Source of the DNA: Globomyces pollinis-pini
Lineage: Eukaryota; Chytridiomycota; Chytridiomycetes; Rhizophydiales; Globomycetaceae
Direction: 5' to 3'
DNA length: 39,445 bases
Assembly: GCA_025399215.1 (NCBI GenBank)
Contig: MU621252.1
Coordinates: 1 to 39,445, forward strand
This document shows positions 22,209 through 31,843 of the stretch, one piece after another. Below the pieces are notes generated by a model. The model saw only the letters and a program-made list of their open reading frames with translations. It was not told where the DNA came from and did no database searches. Each line of letters begins with the position of its first letter. Positions within the stretch are counted from its first letter, which is position 1. The translations under genes were made by a program, and so were the position numbers.

Positions 22209-23827
22209 CTATTCAATCTCGTTTCTCCTTGGCGTTATTTCAATTTCTGATACACCATTTCTATCTATCTGGCCTACTCCTGTTTGGCCTACTCCTGTAG
22301 TTTTATTCATCGGTGCAGACTTTTCAAAACTGTGGATAGTTTGTAGTTTTCGGACGCCAACAACCCATCGCTCTAGTATGGCAAGATGGAGACCTCCATG
22401 AAATCCAATCAACGCTCTTTGAACAGAGCGGATACAGATAGATGCGCGATCGTTACCCAATATGGTTGTATAATTTAAGATAGAACCCAAAACGATGTAA
22501 ATAAGTGTTAAAAGAGCTTGTAATAAAACCAATGCGAAAAACCAAGAATCAATGATAAACAAGGATTTAATGCATTTTGATTTTTTACCACCAGTTACTT
22601 CTTCTGTTTGAGATGCCTTTATAAACATACCGGCCAATAGAACTGGTACAATGTTCCATATAAACATAAACGCAATCCTAATATCAGAGTAGAATAAATC
22701 GGTTACCAATAAGTTGTAAATGCACGCCAATTGTACATTGTAATATCACTAAGACAAACAGTTATGGTTTTGAGCAAACAGAACTGGAAATAGTTTCCTC
22801 CAAAAAACAAAAAGTGAATGGCAACCAAAATTGTATATAATGGATAACGAAAAGATTCTGGACAGAATGGAAGTTGAAACTGAAATAATTGATATGCAGT
22901 CTGAATGACAGTTGATAACGTTGCCAAACCCTGAAATGCACCGTCTAGTTGTTGAACTGTTACTAAATTGGTAAAAGTATCAAAGATTTGATTGATGTAG
23001 TATAACCATATGATTCCGCTTCCTATCCAAAGCAATTGAGTGATGAAACGAATTATATATATTCGATTCCGTTTAACTTTGAATTTCCAAACTATGAAAA
23101 ACAAAGTACCGACAAAAAAACATAGAGTAACTATCATGGCGAATTGACAAACTTGGTCCCAAAGTGAATCGGTATTTGGTATTAGATTTGCAGAAGGTGT
23201 TAAGGCTGTCCAAGTATATGATTGTGTTCCATTTTGAAATCTGTGTATAGCACCTTCAAAATTTCCTTTACTGGTGGCAAAAGTGTTTTTGGATGATGAT
23301 AATTCGATTAATTCCTTACTACCACTGCAATCTTTTTCTGAAAAAACCATCAGGTGTCCATCTTGAGTGCATTTATAGTATTCCTCAAAACAAGAATTGT
23401 CTGCTAAAATATACACACTCTCAAATCCTTTCAGTCCCTCTAATTCAATCGGAATCACCTTGCAATATTGTTTTCCATTTGCAGAAACTGGAGCAGCGTA
23501 ATCCACACTTTTAAGATTAGTCAGAATTCGTGGTGATCCACTTTTGTACCCCATTGAAGCATTTAAATCCAACGAAGAATAACAACATTGATCAAAATTT
23601 AATGGAATCATATTGCCACAATACCCTAGAGTATATTCTTGCACTGTCATTTCGAAGAAAGATGCCCATTTTTCATTTTCGTTTGGTCTGAAGGCGTCTA
23701 AACTAGATATGTTAAATTGGTAGATAGAGTTAGGTTCCCCATCACAAGCGAATGATCCTTTCCATTGAGATTCGATAATACTGATTGCCGCAGCGTATTC
23801 GAGTATTATATAGGTGATTTTGAACAT
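22209..23827 (-). CDS. Seven-helix protein with Cys-rich ectodomain, family copy 2
   Basis: Two exons (23827-22707 and 22677-22209) joined across a 29-nt intron (GTAACCG...ATATTAG) give 529 aa. After a signal peptide (about 1-18, ending near AISIIESQW), the ectodomain (about 19-215) carries FACDGEPN, YCGNM, QCCYSSLD, QYCK, SCFEEYYKC and DCSG. WTALTPSANLIPNTDS leads into helix 1. The seven helices include GGNYFQFC after helix 4 and FMFIWNIVPVLLAG in helix 5. The last helix ends LAILERW. The cytoplasmic tail of about 60 residues contains a tandem TGVGQ from a 15-bp duplication at 22270-22299. The upstream stretch to 25594 holds no other gene. Receptor-like role inferred; no known family recognised. 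Confidence 0.84.
22270..22299. repeat. 15-bp tandem duplication in the copy-2 7TM tail
   Basis: TGGCCTACTCCTGT plus one base occurs twice back to back. On the minus strand it encodes two TGVGQ units in the cytoplasmic tail. Confidence 0.85.
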
Positions 23828-25594
23828 TGATGGAAAAGAGTGTCGTCACCTATAATGGACGTATTACGTAGGTTCTAGCGCGGACCTTTATATATCAATA
23901 TTGCATTTTCCTGGGAGCAAACTGTGGTAGTTATATAATGCTCACTACTGTTTTTCAACAAACGGTACACTCCTTCACCACTTTGATAACCCTACTTTTA
24001 AGCCGAATTGTTGATGTACCGAAGTTAAGTTTATGTATATTTAGAATCATTTTTAGCGCCTTCAAATGTACAATTGGATTTTGTGGGGCAAGTTACTAAA
24101 TAGTTTGTGTAACTCAAGCAATGGAATTTTATGTTTGTAAATCGAAGTTTGACCAGAACCCTATTTCGTTAGATGTTTAGTCGATGGCACAAGTAAGGGT
24201 TCCTTGTACTAATTAGGAAACTCCCATTATCTGCTATATGCTGTAACATACCTAAGTTAAGACGAATGGCACCACAATAGAAACACCGAACCCTATTTGG
24301 GAACACGAAATAATATCTATAGTTACATTTGGATATACTCTAAAACTGATTTATATGTCTCAATGTTGTTATCATTAATCACGTCATAAGTGTTATTTGG
24401 TAACCTATCTGTTTAACATTTTCAATATCAACTCTAAAATATACTAAGTAGATAATATTTAATATATACTCGGCATTATTAAATAGAGTCCACTAACAGT
24501 AGGGATGTCCAACTGTCATATAATAGCCTTTACAGGATTCTTCATATGATTGAGTTAACTTGAACTGGCATTGGCTCAATAAAAGCTAAGGAAGCACAGC
24601 GTCATTATTTCATTATTATTGTCGCCAAAAGGCTGATTTTTTTTTGTAATTTAATTTAGGTTTGTTCATGTGATTGAGTAAGTGAAGGATTAAAGGATAT
24701 TCACTGAAGTGGTAAATAGCACACTTTAGTCTTGCCAATGAACTATATAAATAATTTATGATCTAATCTTTGATTTTCCCTTTGTCACTTGGACTTACTA
24801 ACAAGAACGTCTAATCAGGGTACAAAGGACCGAGCCCACATTCTGGTGTAACATGCAACTGGGATTCTAAATTAGGATCAAACATTTCTATTATATAGTT
24901 TAAGCAATTCACTAAATTAGCAAATCTATCCAATCGTAAACATTATTTTCTTCTTTGTTGGCAAAAAATATTGGTATTAGATATCAGATCGCATACTATG
25001 TAGTAGAGATAGTCAGTTGAAGCATAGCCTTCGGCAATGAAGTAATTGAGTTGCTTCATGTTTGGTTGCTATTACAAATTCAATAGGCTGGAAATAATCA
25101 TTTACCAATCATCGCCTAAAGGGGCAATAGAAAAAAAATTATCATGTGTATAAATTTTTTTTTTGGTAAAGCCATCGATGGTCAGATAATATGCTGAAGT
25201 ACGTAGTAGTCATCTTGGATATTAACAATAAAGTGACCTTTAAGAACAATTTCCCTATACCTACACAGTAGCAATAGTGGCTTTTATGTAAGATTGTGAT
25301 AATTGAGGCTTTATGTGTACAACTGGAATAGGAGAAACAACACACCGAGACAACAGTCATGTGCTACTGGAGATATCAGATATTGAATAGAATAGCAAGC
25401 AAGATAGTAGGAGCATCTTAAAAGGGTCATTCAAGAAATCTATCGATTACCACCAAGTCTTGTTTCACCAACTATCTGTTACAACCCCTCCCACACAAGC
25501 CCTGTGTCATATGGGTTGATTCATATGTCTTTGAAACTTTTTTTTGTCCCCATAATCAGCTATAAAAGAAACTCAACATTTTGAATCTCCTTCA
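23828..25594. other. Longest gene-free stretch (1.77 kb)
   Basis: This lies between the divergent copy-2 7TM gene and the permease gene. Every frame is broken by stops. A 72-codon minus ORF at 25142-25360 has no recognisable features and I do not treat it as a gene. No tRNA, snRNA or long repeat was found. Poly-A/T runs occur near 24640, 25130 and 25150. A TATAAAAG box at 25561-25568 probably belongs to the permease. In a genome with typical gaps of 50-350 bp, this length suggests a large regulatory region or an unrecognised non-coding gene. Confidence 0.55.
25561..25568 (+). promoter_or_regulatory. TATA box of the permease gene
   Basis: TATAAAAG lies 26 bp upstream of ATG 25595, behind a pyrimidine-rich stretch. 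It is the clearest TATA element in the window. Its closeness to the ATG implies a very short 5' leader. Confidence 0.5.
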
Positions 25595-27112
25595 ATGGAA
25601 AATGAAAAATTACCCCGTCACTTGACTGTGACTTCAGCTGCACTTTTAAATCTTGGCACCAACATTGGTGCGGGAATCTTTTTAGTCCAAGGGATCATGA
25701 TCAGAGACCTTGGTTCCCCTGGACTCGTAATTGTCATGTTCTTGTTTGGTGGATTGATTTCTTTGTTTGGTACTTGGTCTTATGTGGAGATGGGAGTTCG
25801 AAGACCTGTTTCTGGAGGTCCAAAAGAATACTTGGATGTCGCCTTCCCAAAACCAAAATCCGTGGTTCCTTTCATTTTCTCCATGGTTTGGATCTTCGCT
25901 GTTATGCCTGGTCAAGCTGCTGCTGTTTGTATCGGTTGTGGTAAATATTTCATGGCTGCCATCTACGGATCCCAAGAGAATGCCGCAGCTACTGGTGCCA
26001 CTTTTGTCGCGAACAACTATGATTATATCATCAGATTTATTGGATCTGTTGCGTTAATTATTATTACTGCCACTCATGCCTTCTTACCAAAGGTTGGTGT
26101 GAAAGTTCAAGATGGTTTGGGTATTGTCAAGACTTTGGTTTTGGTTCTGGCCTGTGTTATGGGACTCATTGCTTCTCTAGGTTTAATCAAAAGTGCTCCT
26201 TCTACTAACTTGTTTAAAAATTTCTTTGTTGGTTCTGTATTTGATCCTGCTAAAATCATCAACAACTTCTTCAAAGTTTTATTTGTATATGATGGTTGGG
26301 CTACTATCAACTACTCATTGGATGAATTGATTGAACCTGAAAGAAGTTTACCAAAAGCCGCTTTTGGAGCATTTGGTGCTTGCATTGTTTTGTATATGGG
26401 ATGTACCTTTTCTTACTTTGCTGTTGTTCCCGTTTCCAACTTGATGAGCGAAACAGCTGGTGAAATTGGTGTTCAATATTTTGCTAAAGTTTTGGGACCA
26501 GTTTTCGGTGGTACCGTTATTCCAATTATGATCAGTTCCGCTGCATTCTCTTGTGTTATGTGTATTTGTTTTGCTTCTTCCCGTTTGATCTTTGAATGTG
26601 CTCGAGATGGTTACTTTCCACCTGCAGTCAATACTTTGTTGGGTAGAAAATCTGGGTTTGATACTCCTTGCAATAGTTTGATCTTTTTCGCATCCTTGTC
26701 CTTGTTATATATGAACGCTCCTCCTCCAGGTGATGCTTATGGTTTATTGGTTGATATGTCTGGATATCCACAATGGATTTTCTATGGATTATCTATCTTT
26801 GGATTAATTGTTATGAACTTTAGAGATCCAGATCCAAACCCAAAATTCAAATCTCCTTTACTTGGTCAAATCTTTTTCGTTTTATTCTGTATCGCTATGG
26901 CCATTATGCCATTTGTTCCACCAAGTGGACCTGCTGGTAAACTTCCATATTGGTTAGTACCTACTTTTGGTACTTTATTGATTATCTTATGTTCTGGATG
27001 GGGTTATTATCATTGCACTAAAACAGATGTATTGGCAAACTCTTTCAATTCTAAACAACGAGAAATTGAAAATTTGGAAAGTATGGGTGATGATAAGAAG
27101 CTGGAAAAATAA
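25595..27112 (+). CDS. Amino-acid permease, Mup1/LAT-like (APC superfamily)
   Basis: This is a 505-aa intronless ORF. Helix 1 carries TNIGAGIFLVQG with the APC substrate-binding GAG motif. GGPKEYLDVAFPKP follows helix 2. Helix 6 and its loop read FVYDGWATINYSLDELIEPERSLPKA, the LAT-type signature, which in fungi points to the high-affinity methionine permease Mup1 and its relatives. About twelve helices are seen, and both termini are short and charged (C-terminal GDDKKLEK). Substrate is inferred as methionine or another neutral amino acid. Codon use differs from neighbours: GGT, GCT, GTT, ATC and TTC are favoured, suggesting high expression. It is one of the few genes here without introns, and it has a TATA box and the longest upstream region. 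Transfer cannot be excluded, but base composition is only modestly different. Confidence 0.88.
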   Translation: MENEKLPRHLTVTSAALLNLGTNIGAGIFLVQGIMIRDLGSPGLVIVMFLFGGLISLFGTWSYVEMGVRRPVSGGPKEYLDVAFPKPKSVVPFIFSMVWIFAVMPGQAAAVCIGCGKYFMAAIYGSQENAAATGATFVANNYDYIIRFIGSVALIIITATHAFLPKVGVKVQDGLGIVKTLVLVLACVMGLIASLGLIKSAPSTNLFKNFFVGSVFDPAKIINNFFKVLFVYDGWATINYSLDELIEPERSLPKAAFGAFGACIVLYMGCTFSYFAVVPVSNLMSETAGEIGVQYFAKVLGPVFGGTVIPIMISSAAFSCVMCICFASSRLIFECARDGYFPPAVNTLLGRKSGFDTPCNSLIFFASLSLLYMNAPPPGDAYGLLVDMSGYPQWIFYGLSIFGLIVMNFRDPDPNPKFKSPLLGQIFFVLFCIAMAIMPFVPPSGPAGKLPYWLVPTFGTLLIILCSGWGYYHCTKTDVLANSFNSKQREIENLESMGDDKKLEK

Positions 27113-27494
27113 TAGTGTAATATATTTTATGTTTTCGTAAACAAGTTCATTTGCATCATCTTTTAGTATCGTTTAGAAATTCATTAAAATCCATTGAAGT
27201 TGAAACTCTACTATTGGGATGTACTCATCAAACCAACTGTTTCAATATTACATTGTTCTGTTTCAAACAATATTTGAACTTACTCAGTTTCAGTCAGATT
27301 TGAAGTTACTCGTTTCAATTTAACTAACAGGCGTTTCAGTGAACTTTTCAACCTCAGATTAGAATTCAAAAATGTGTAATAATCATCTAAATACAATAAA
27401 AACAAAACTTTTTTACTACAATTAAATATCTAATTGGAACAATTCGATATCCTGCCCAAGATCACTTTGAAATGACAATTAATAGACCAACTCT
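27113..27494. other. Convergent intergenic region with dispersed GTTTCA motifs
   Basis: This 382-bp gap lies between the permease stop and the stop of the copy-3 7TM gene. GTTTCA occurs five times within about 105 bp (27238-27340) on the plus strand. No ORF or RNA gene is seen. AT-rich 3' UTRs of both genes probably fill the rest. Confidence 0.5.
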
Positions 27495-29192
27495 CTATGT
27501 TTGATAAATAGTATTTGCTTCCAACTGTTGAATATGATCTTCACCAGAAACACGAGGTTTATCATCAACTGGATTCACATGATAACCCAAATGTGGTAAA
27601 TACTCTTCAGGTGAAGAATTAGGTACGTTTGGAGTCACAAAACTGAATTGAAATCCTTTGGACCATGATAATGATATTGTATATGTTGGTTGTTCTTCTG
27701 ATGTACGAGATTCGTACATGATTAATATCAATCGTTCCCAAATGGCTATATTGACTCCACTATGTAATCCTATGAGTGACCGTTGGATGGATTGGAAACA
27801 TAATGATGCTCGATCGGATGCTAATACATTTGTATAATTGATGATGATTCCATTGTTTGTATATAGAATTGCTAAAAAGACATGTACTAAGAATAAAGAC
27901 ACAAATACAATATCCATGTTGGTTACAATCCCCCAAAACGTGATTTTTATATCTCTTCCCATATCTTGTCGTAATTTATGTGCCTTTAAATAAATCCCTG
28001 CCAAAATAATTGGAATAACATCCCATATAAACATCAAAGCAATCCTAAAACAATCAACAATTTCAATTGGTTACCAAAATGTTGATAATGATCTCCATTG
28101 AAACATAAACGTTTTATCAATACAAGTGACTATGTTGTTATTTGCACAAAATTGAAAGTAATTTCCACCAAACAATAATACATGTAACAAAAACAATACT
28201 ACACATATTGGTTTTATAACTGCTACTGGACAATATGGAATGTTGAATCTTGCTAATTGATAAGCTGTTATATATACAGTTGAAAGTGTACATAAACCAA
28301 ATAGAATTCCATCTATTTGTTGAGTCAGATAAACTAAATCCAACAATGAAAAGTTTTGATTGATATAATACAACCAAAGTGAAGCATCAACAATCCAAAT
28401 AATTTGAGTGAATATCAATAACAAGGAAAAAATATTACTTTGTTTTAGATATTTACCAATGGTGAATATCAAACCCAAAACAAACCAAAGGATAGTACTC
28501 ACCATACATATTTGATTTAATACATCCCAAATTGAATTTGTATTTGGAATGAGATATGCTGAAGGTGTAAAAGCTGTCCAAATAAATTTTCTAGTTCCAT
28601 TTGTAATTGTCATCAATTCACCATCATAATTTCCAAAATCATCCGTATAATTGGATATAGTATTTGTTAATAATTTACTATAAACATTCCCTTGACAATT
28701 CTTGTCTGTATAAATTGAAAATAATCCCGTATCACTGCATTTGAAATAATCATCGATACATGATTGATCAGCTATAAAGTAAATGGAATGAAATGTTTTC
28801 AACATAGTATGATGATTTGGTAATATTTTACAATATTTTTGATTGTTGATTGAATTTGGTATTAATTGATTGATATTGGAATCATTTTCGTAAAGGAATG
28901 GTGAACCACTATGATAATGTTTTGATAAGTTGATATCTAATGAAGAATAACAACAATTATTATAATTTTTTGGTATTAAATTCCCACAAAATCCAATTGT
29001 ATATTCTAATGCTGTGAATTCATAAAAAGTTGGCCAATCATTCTCTTTGTTTGGTTTAAAATCCTTGGTGTCATTAATATTGAAAAAGTATATTGAAGTA
29101 GGACTTCCTTGACAATTATTTGACAGTGACCATTGAGATTCACCTATTAGAATGGCAGTAGCGTATGAATAGAGTAATGGTAGTAATTTCAT
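27495..29192 (-). CDS. Seven-helix protein with Cys-rich ectodomain, family copy 3
   Basis: Two exons (29192-28075 and 28044-27495) joined across a 30-nt intron (GTAACCAA...TTTTAG) give 555 aa. A signal peptide (about 1-17) is followed by an ectodomain with NNCQGSP, FCGNL, NNCCYSSLD, KYCK, SCIDDYFKC and NCQGN, then WTAFTPSAYLIPNTNS before helix 1. Seven helices follow, with GGNYFQFC after helix 4 and LMFIWDVIPIILAG in helix 5. The last helix ends IAIWERL. The tail of about 80 residues is Pro/Ser/Glu-rich with Tyr residues. It is more similar to copy 2 (22209-23827) than to copy 1 and lies on the same strand, so the pair may be a tandem duplication later separated by the permease. Very Asn/Ile-rich and AT-rich coding. 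Receptor-like function inferred. Confidence 0.85.
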
Positions 29193-29439
29193 TTCAGTTT
29201 GTTGGTATGAGGAGTAATTTTGTCAAACTGATGACGTTGGCTCTACAGGATTAGTTCTTACGCTTAATCCAACAAGTCAAGAGATCGTATTACATTAGAT
29301 ATGAAAATATAGAGAATGTAATTGATAGATAAATGAAGATTAAGCACAGAATTATCAATTTACCTGATGAAATCCAATGTATTAAGACTACACCAGGTAA
29401 ATATATTCCACTCTACTATCAATCTTCATATCATTCCTG

Positions 29440-30297
29440 ATGTCAATATCTGGAAAGGTGTGTGATCGGACACTTATTTTTTCTTTACTTTTCATTGTAA
29501 TGTTGGTAGAGAACAGTGAGGATTTAGCAAGCCAAACAACTGCAACACATATGGACCATGAAAAGGATCATGTTAACGATCTAAAGAAGGATGTTAGAGA
29601 TACTGAAAGGAAGGAACATCATAAAATTATCGTCTTGAATTTAACTGATAAAATTACTACTAAACACATTGAAGAAATATTCTCTACTTTCGGAACTATC
29701 AATTATGTTGATTTGGTCGCTCCTGGTAAAAATAATCGTTCAGGTAATCTTGTTTCCTATAGTTTATCATTAGCTGTTAATTTAACTGCAAAAGCTTATG
29801 TCTCTTATTCTACAAAGGATGCTGCTGATTCTGCCATCAAACAAATGAATGGAGGAGTCATTGATGGTGTTAATATCACAGTATCACAGCTTAAACCTAG
29901 AGTCCAAGACAGAGGTGCAAGTCGATTCAATAATGATCGATATGCTCGACGACGATCTCGTTCTCCAAGACGTAACGACCGTGCTGTTAGACGGTCTCGC
30001 TCTCCAATGTCCCGACGCAATAACAATCGTTCCCCATCTCCTCGACGTCGTCGTTCCCCAGCCAGACGTCGTTCTCCATCTCCGAGACGTCGAGGTGATT
30101 CTCCTGACAGAAGATCTCCCGTTAGACGTCGGTCTCCTTCACCTCGTCGTCGGTCACCTTCACCTCGTCGTCGAGCCTCACCTCGTAGATCTGAACAACC
30201 GCCACGTAGACAAAGACGAAGTGTGTCCCCCCGAAACAACAGAGATCGATCACGTAGCCCAGCCCGAAGACCAGCCAGTCCAGAAGGTCGTCGATAA
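29440..30297 (+). CDS. RNPS1-like RS-domain RNA-binding protein
   Basis: The protein is an RRM (about residues 43-125: IIVLNLTDKITTKHIEEIF, then AKAYVSYSTKDAADSAI and MNGGVIDGVNI) followed by a long Arg/Ser tail (RSRSPRR, SPSPRRR units) to the C-terminus. RNPS1 and its relatives have this layout and act in the ASAP/PSAP and exon-junction complexes in splicing and mRNA quality control. The open frame is uninterrupted, but two internal stretches look like introns: 29458-29511 (54 nt), which otherwise encodes a nonsensical hydrophobic segment, and 29744-29773 (30 nt), which otherwise inserts residues inside the RRM. Both are multiples of three without stops. Spliced length would be 257 aa (285 unspliced). 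AATAAA at 30338. It is divergent from the copy-3 7TM gene. Confidence 0.82.
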   Translation: MSISGKVCDRTLIFSLLFIVMLVENSEDLASQTTATHMDHEKDHVNDLKKDVRDTERKEHHKIIVLNLTDKITTKHIEEIFSTFGTINYVDLVAPGKNNRSGNLVSYSLSLAVNLTAKAYVSYSTKDAADSAIKQMNGGVIDGVNITVSQLKPRVQDRGASRFNNDRYARRRSRSPRRNDRAVRRSRSPMSRRNNNRSPSPRRRRSPARRRSPSPRRRGDSPDRRSPVRRRSPSPRRRSPSPRRRASPRRSEQPPRRQRRSVSPRNNRDRSRSPARRPASPEGRR

Positions 30298-30478
30298 GGA
30301 AGCACAAAAACCAGAGATAATTAGTGTGATACACTTAAATAAAGGTGTTTTAATTTTACCACTAGTTTTTTATATATATTAATAACAATAGCAAAGTGAT
30401 TGATTGATTCATTTTCCCACTTGAACAACCCAAATAAAGTCATCCATGTTAAGCTTTATCAACATGAGCGGATGAAAA

Positions 30479-31705
30479 ATGGGAGGTGAGGCGCATGTAG
30501 TTTTCCATGGTGAATTTCTTCAACTTCTTGACTTTCAAAATATGCTTGGTTTTGGATCCGATACAGCCGTCAAACCTACCGAATATGATGCCAAGAAACA
30601 CAAACGAGCACATGAAGTCCTATCCCGTCAACGACTCTCACAAACCTGTCAATTAAAAACTGGTGAACAAATTTCATATGCAGAAGTGGGTGATCGAAAT
30701 GGAATTCCTTGTGTTTGGATCAATGGACCTGCTTCCAATCGATTCCTGGTTGCTTTGTATGATGAAATGTGTACTGGGATGGGTATACGTTTATTTTGTT
30801 TTGATCGTCCTGGAAGAGGTTTATCCACTCCTTTACGAAATCCAAAAGATTGGACGTTTTCAAGTTTCGCAAGTATGTTTTTTTTTCAATCGTTTATTAA
30901 TTTTATTATAGGTTATTTGGATGAGTTGACTGATTTATTGGAAATTCCTAAATTTTTTTTAATTGCACATTCATTTGGAAGTTCTTATGCACTTGCTGCG
31001 TATCCTAAACTACAACATAAGATTATTGGACCATTACGGTTTTTAGCAACTTGGGCACCTTCCAATTTACCTTGTATGCCATCTTCTTATGCCTTGCAAA
31101 GATCATTACCTACTGGATTACTTCGAGCCTTTACTTCGTTATCTCAGAATCCAACAGTGACTTCTCTTCAATATCAGTTGGTTCCTTGTCAGATGGGTAA
31201 TATTGGATTAAGGGAAAGGGAAGTGATACATGATTTATATAGTAAAGAGGTATTGGAAAGAGTTGGACAAGATCATTTAGGCGAAGGATATAGTGCTTAT
31301 GAATTAGATTGGTTATTGGCACTGGAAGTACAACATAAATTTGATTTTGATCATCGGAAATTAAAATGTGCAGTGAAATGTTGGCATGGAATGGATGATT
31401 CAGTTACACCTCTTGGAGCAGCCATGTGGATGCAACGAGAAATGGATCATTTCTTATTATTTGCTGTTGAAGGAGCCACACACAATATCCATCTTGATTT
31501 TTCTATTGTCAAGGCAGTATTTGCAGATATCTGTGCCGAAGTGTTATCCACCAAGACCAAGGCAGCAGAAGCTCAAAAAGCGGTGACTGATATTGTTCCA
31601 CCTTTACCAGATCAGGTTGAACCCAAATTGCCAGTTCCTGAGTCTACTCCTGTAGTTGACAGTCCTTTTGCTAATAGCTCTGTGGATCAAGGAGTTTGGC
31701 AATAA
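30479..31705 (+). CDS. Alpha/beta hydrolase-fold protein
   Basis: The frame is open from ATG 30479 to TAA 31703-31705, but 30873-30911 (39 nt, GTATG...ATTATAG) is probably an intron: it otherwise inserts 13 Phe/Ile-rich residues. Spliced length is 395 aa. Fold motifs: CVWINGPASN (oxyanion strand), FDRPGRGLSTPL, the nucleophile elbow LIAHSFGSS with Ser at about 152, GMDDSVTP carrying a candidate acid, and GATHNIHLDF carrying the catalytic His. The first 60 residues are variable, and a later start at ATG 30542 is possible. The Pro-rich C-terminal 45 residues are disordered. Substrate unknown; the triad is complete, so an esterase or lipase-type activity is plausible. AATAAA occurs just after the stop, followed by a tandem repeat. 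Confidence 0.83.
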   Translation: MGGEAHVVFHGEFLQLLDFQNMLGFGSDTAVKPTEYDAKKHKRAHEVLSRQRLSQTCQLKTGEQISYAEVGDRNGIPCVWINGPASNRFLVALYDEMCTGMGIRLFCFDRPGRGLSTPLRNPKDWTFSSFASMFFFQSFINFIIGYLDELTDLLEIPKFFLIAHSFGSSYALAAYPKLQHKIIGPLRFLATWAPSNLPCMPSSYALQRSLPTGLLRAFTSLSQNPTVTSLQYQLVPCQMGNIGLREREVIHDLYSKEVLERVGQDHLGEGYSAYELDWLLALEVQHKFDFDHRKLKCAVKCWHGMDDSVTPLGAAMWMQREMDHFLLFAVEGATHNIHLDFSIVKAVFADICAEVLSTKTKAAEAQKAVTDIVPPLPDQVEPKLPVPESTPVVDSPFANSSVDQGVWQ

Positions 31706-31732
31706 TTTTATTGAAATAAACGTATGAATTTA

Positions 31733-31806
31733 TTTTTACTGGCTATTTTATGATTCTTTTTAACTGGCTATTTTATGATTCTTTTTTACTGGCTATTTTA
31801 TGATAC
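31733..31806. repeat. Three tandem copies of a ~25-bp unit
   Basis: The unit TTTTT(A)ACTGGCTATTTTATGAT followed by TC or AC occurs three times back to back, starting at 31733, 31757 and 31782. It sits between the hydrolase stop and the convergent phosphatase gene. Confidence 0.9.
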
Positions 31807-31843
31807 TTTTTGTTTATATTTAATAATAAGTAATAATTTGTAG

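Noticed and set aside
25142..25360. 72-codon minus-strand ORF in the gene-free stretch
   Set aside because: No domain, signal or splice partner is visible, and the length is expected by chance in 1.77 kb.
29458..29511. Signal peptide or membrane helix at the N-terminus of the RNPS1-like protein
   Set aside because: The hydrophobic stretch is flanked by GT and AG splice signals and makes no sense in a nuclear RS protein; it is better read as an intron.
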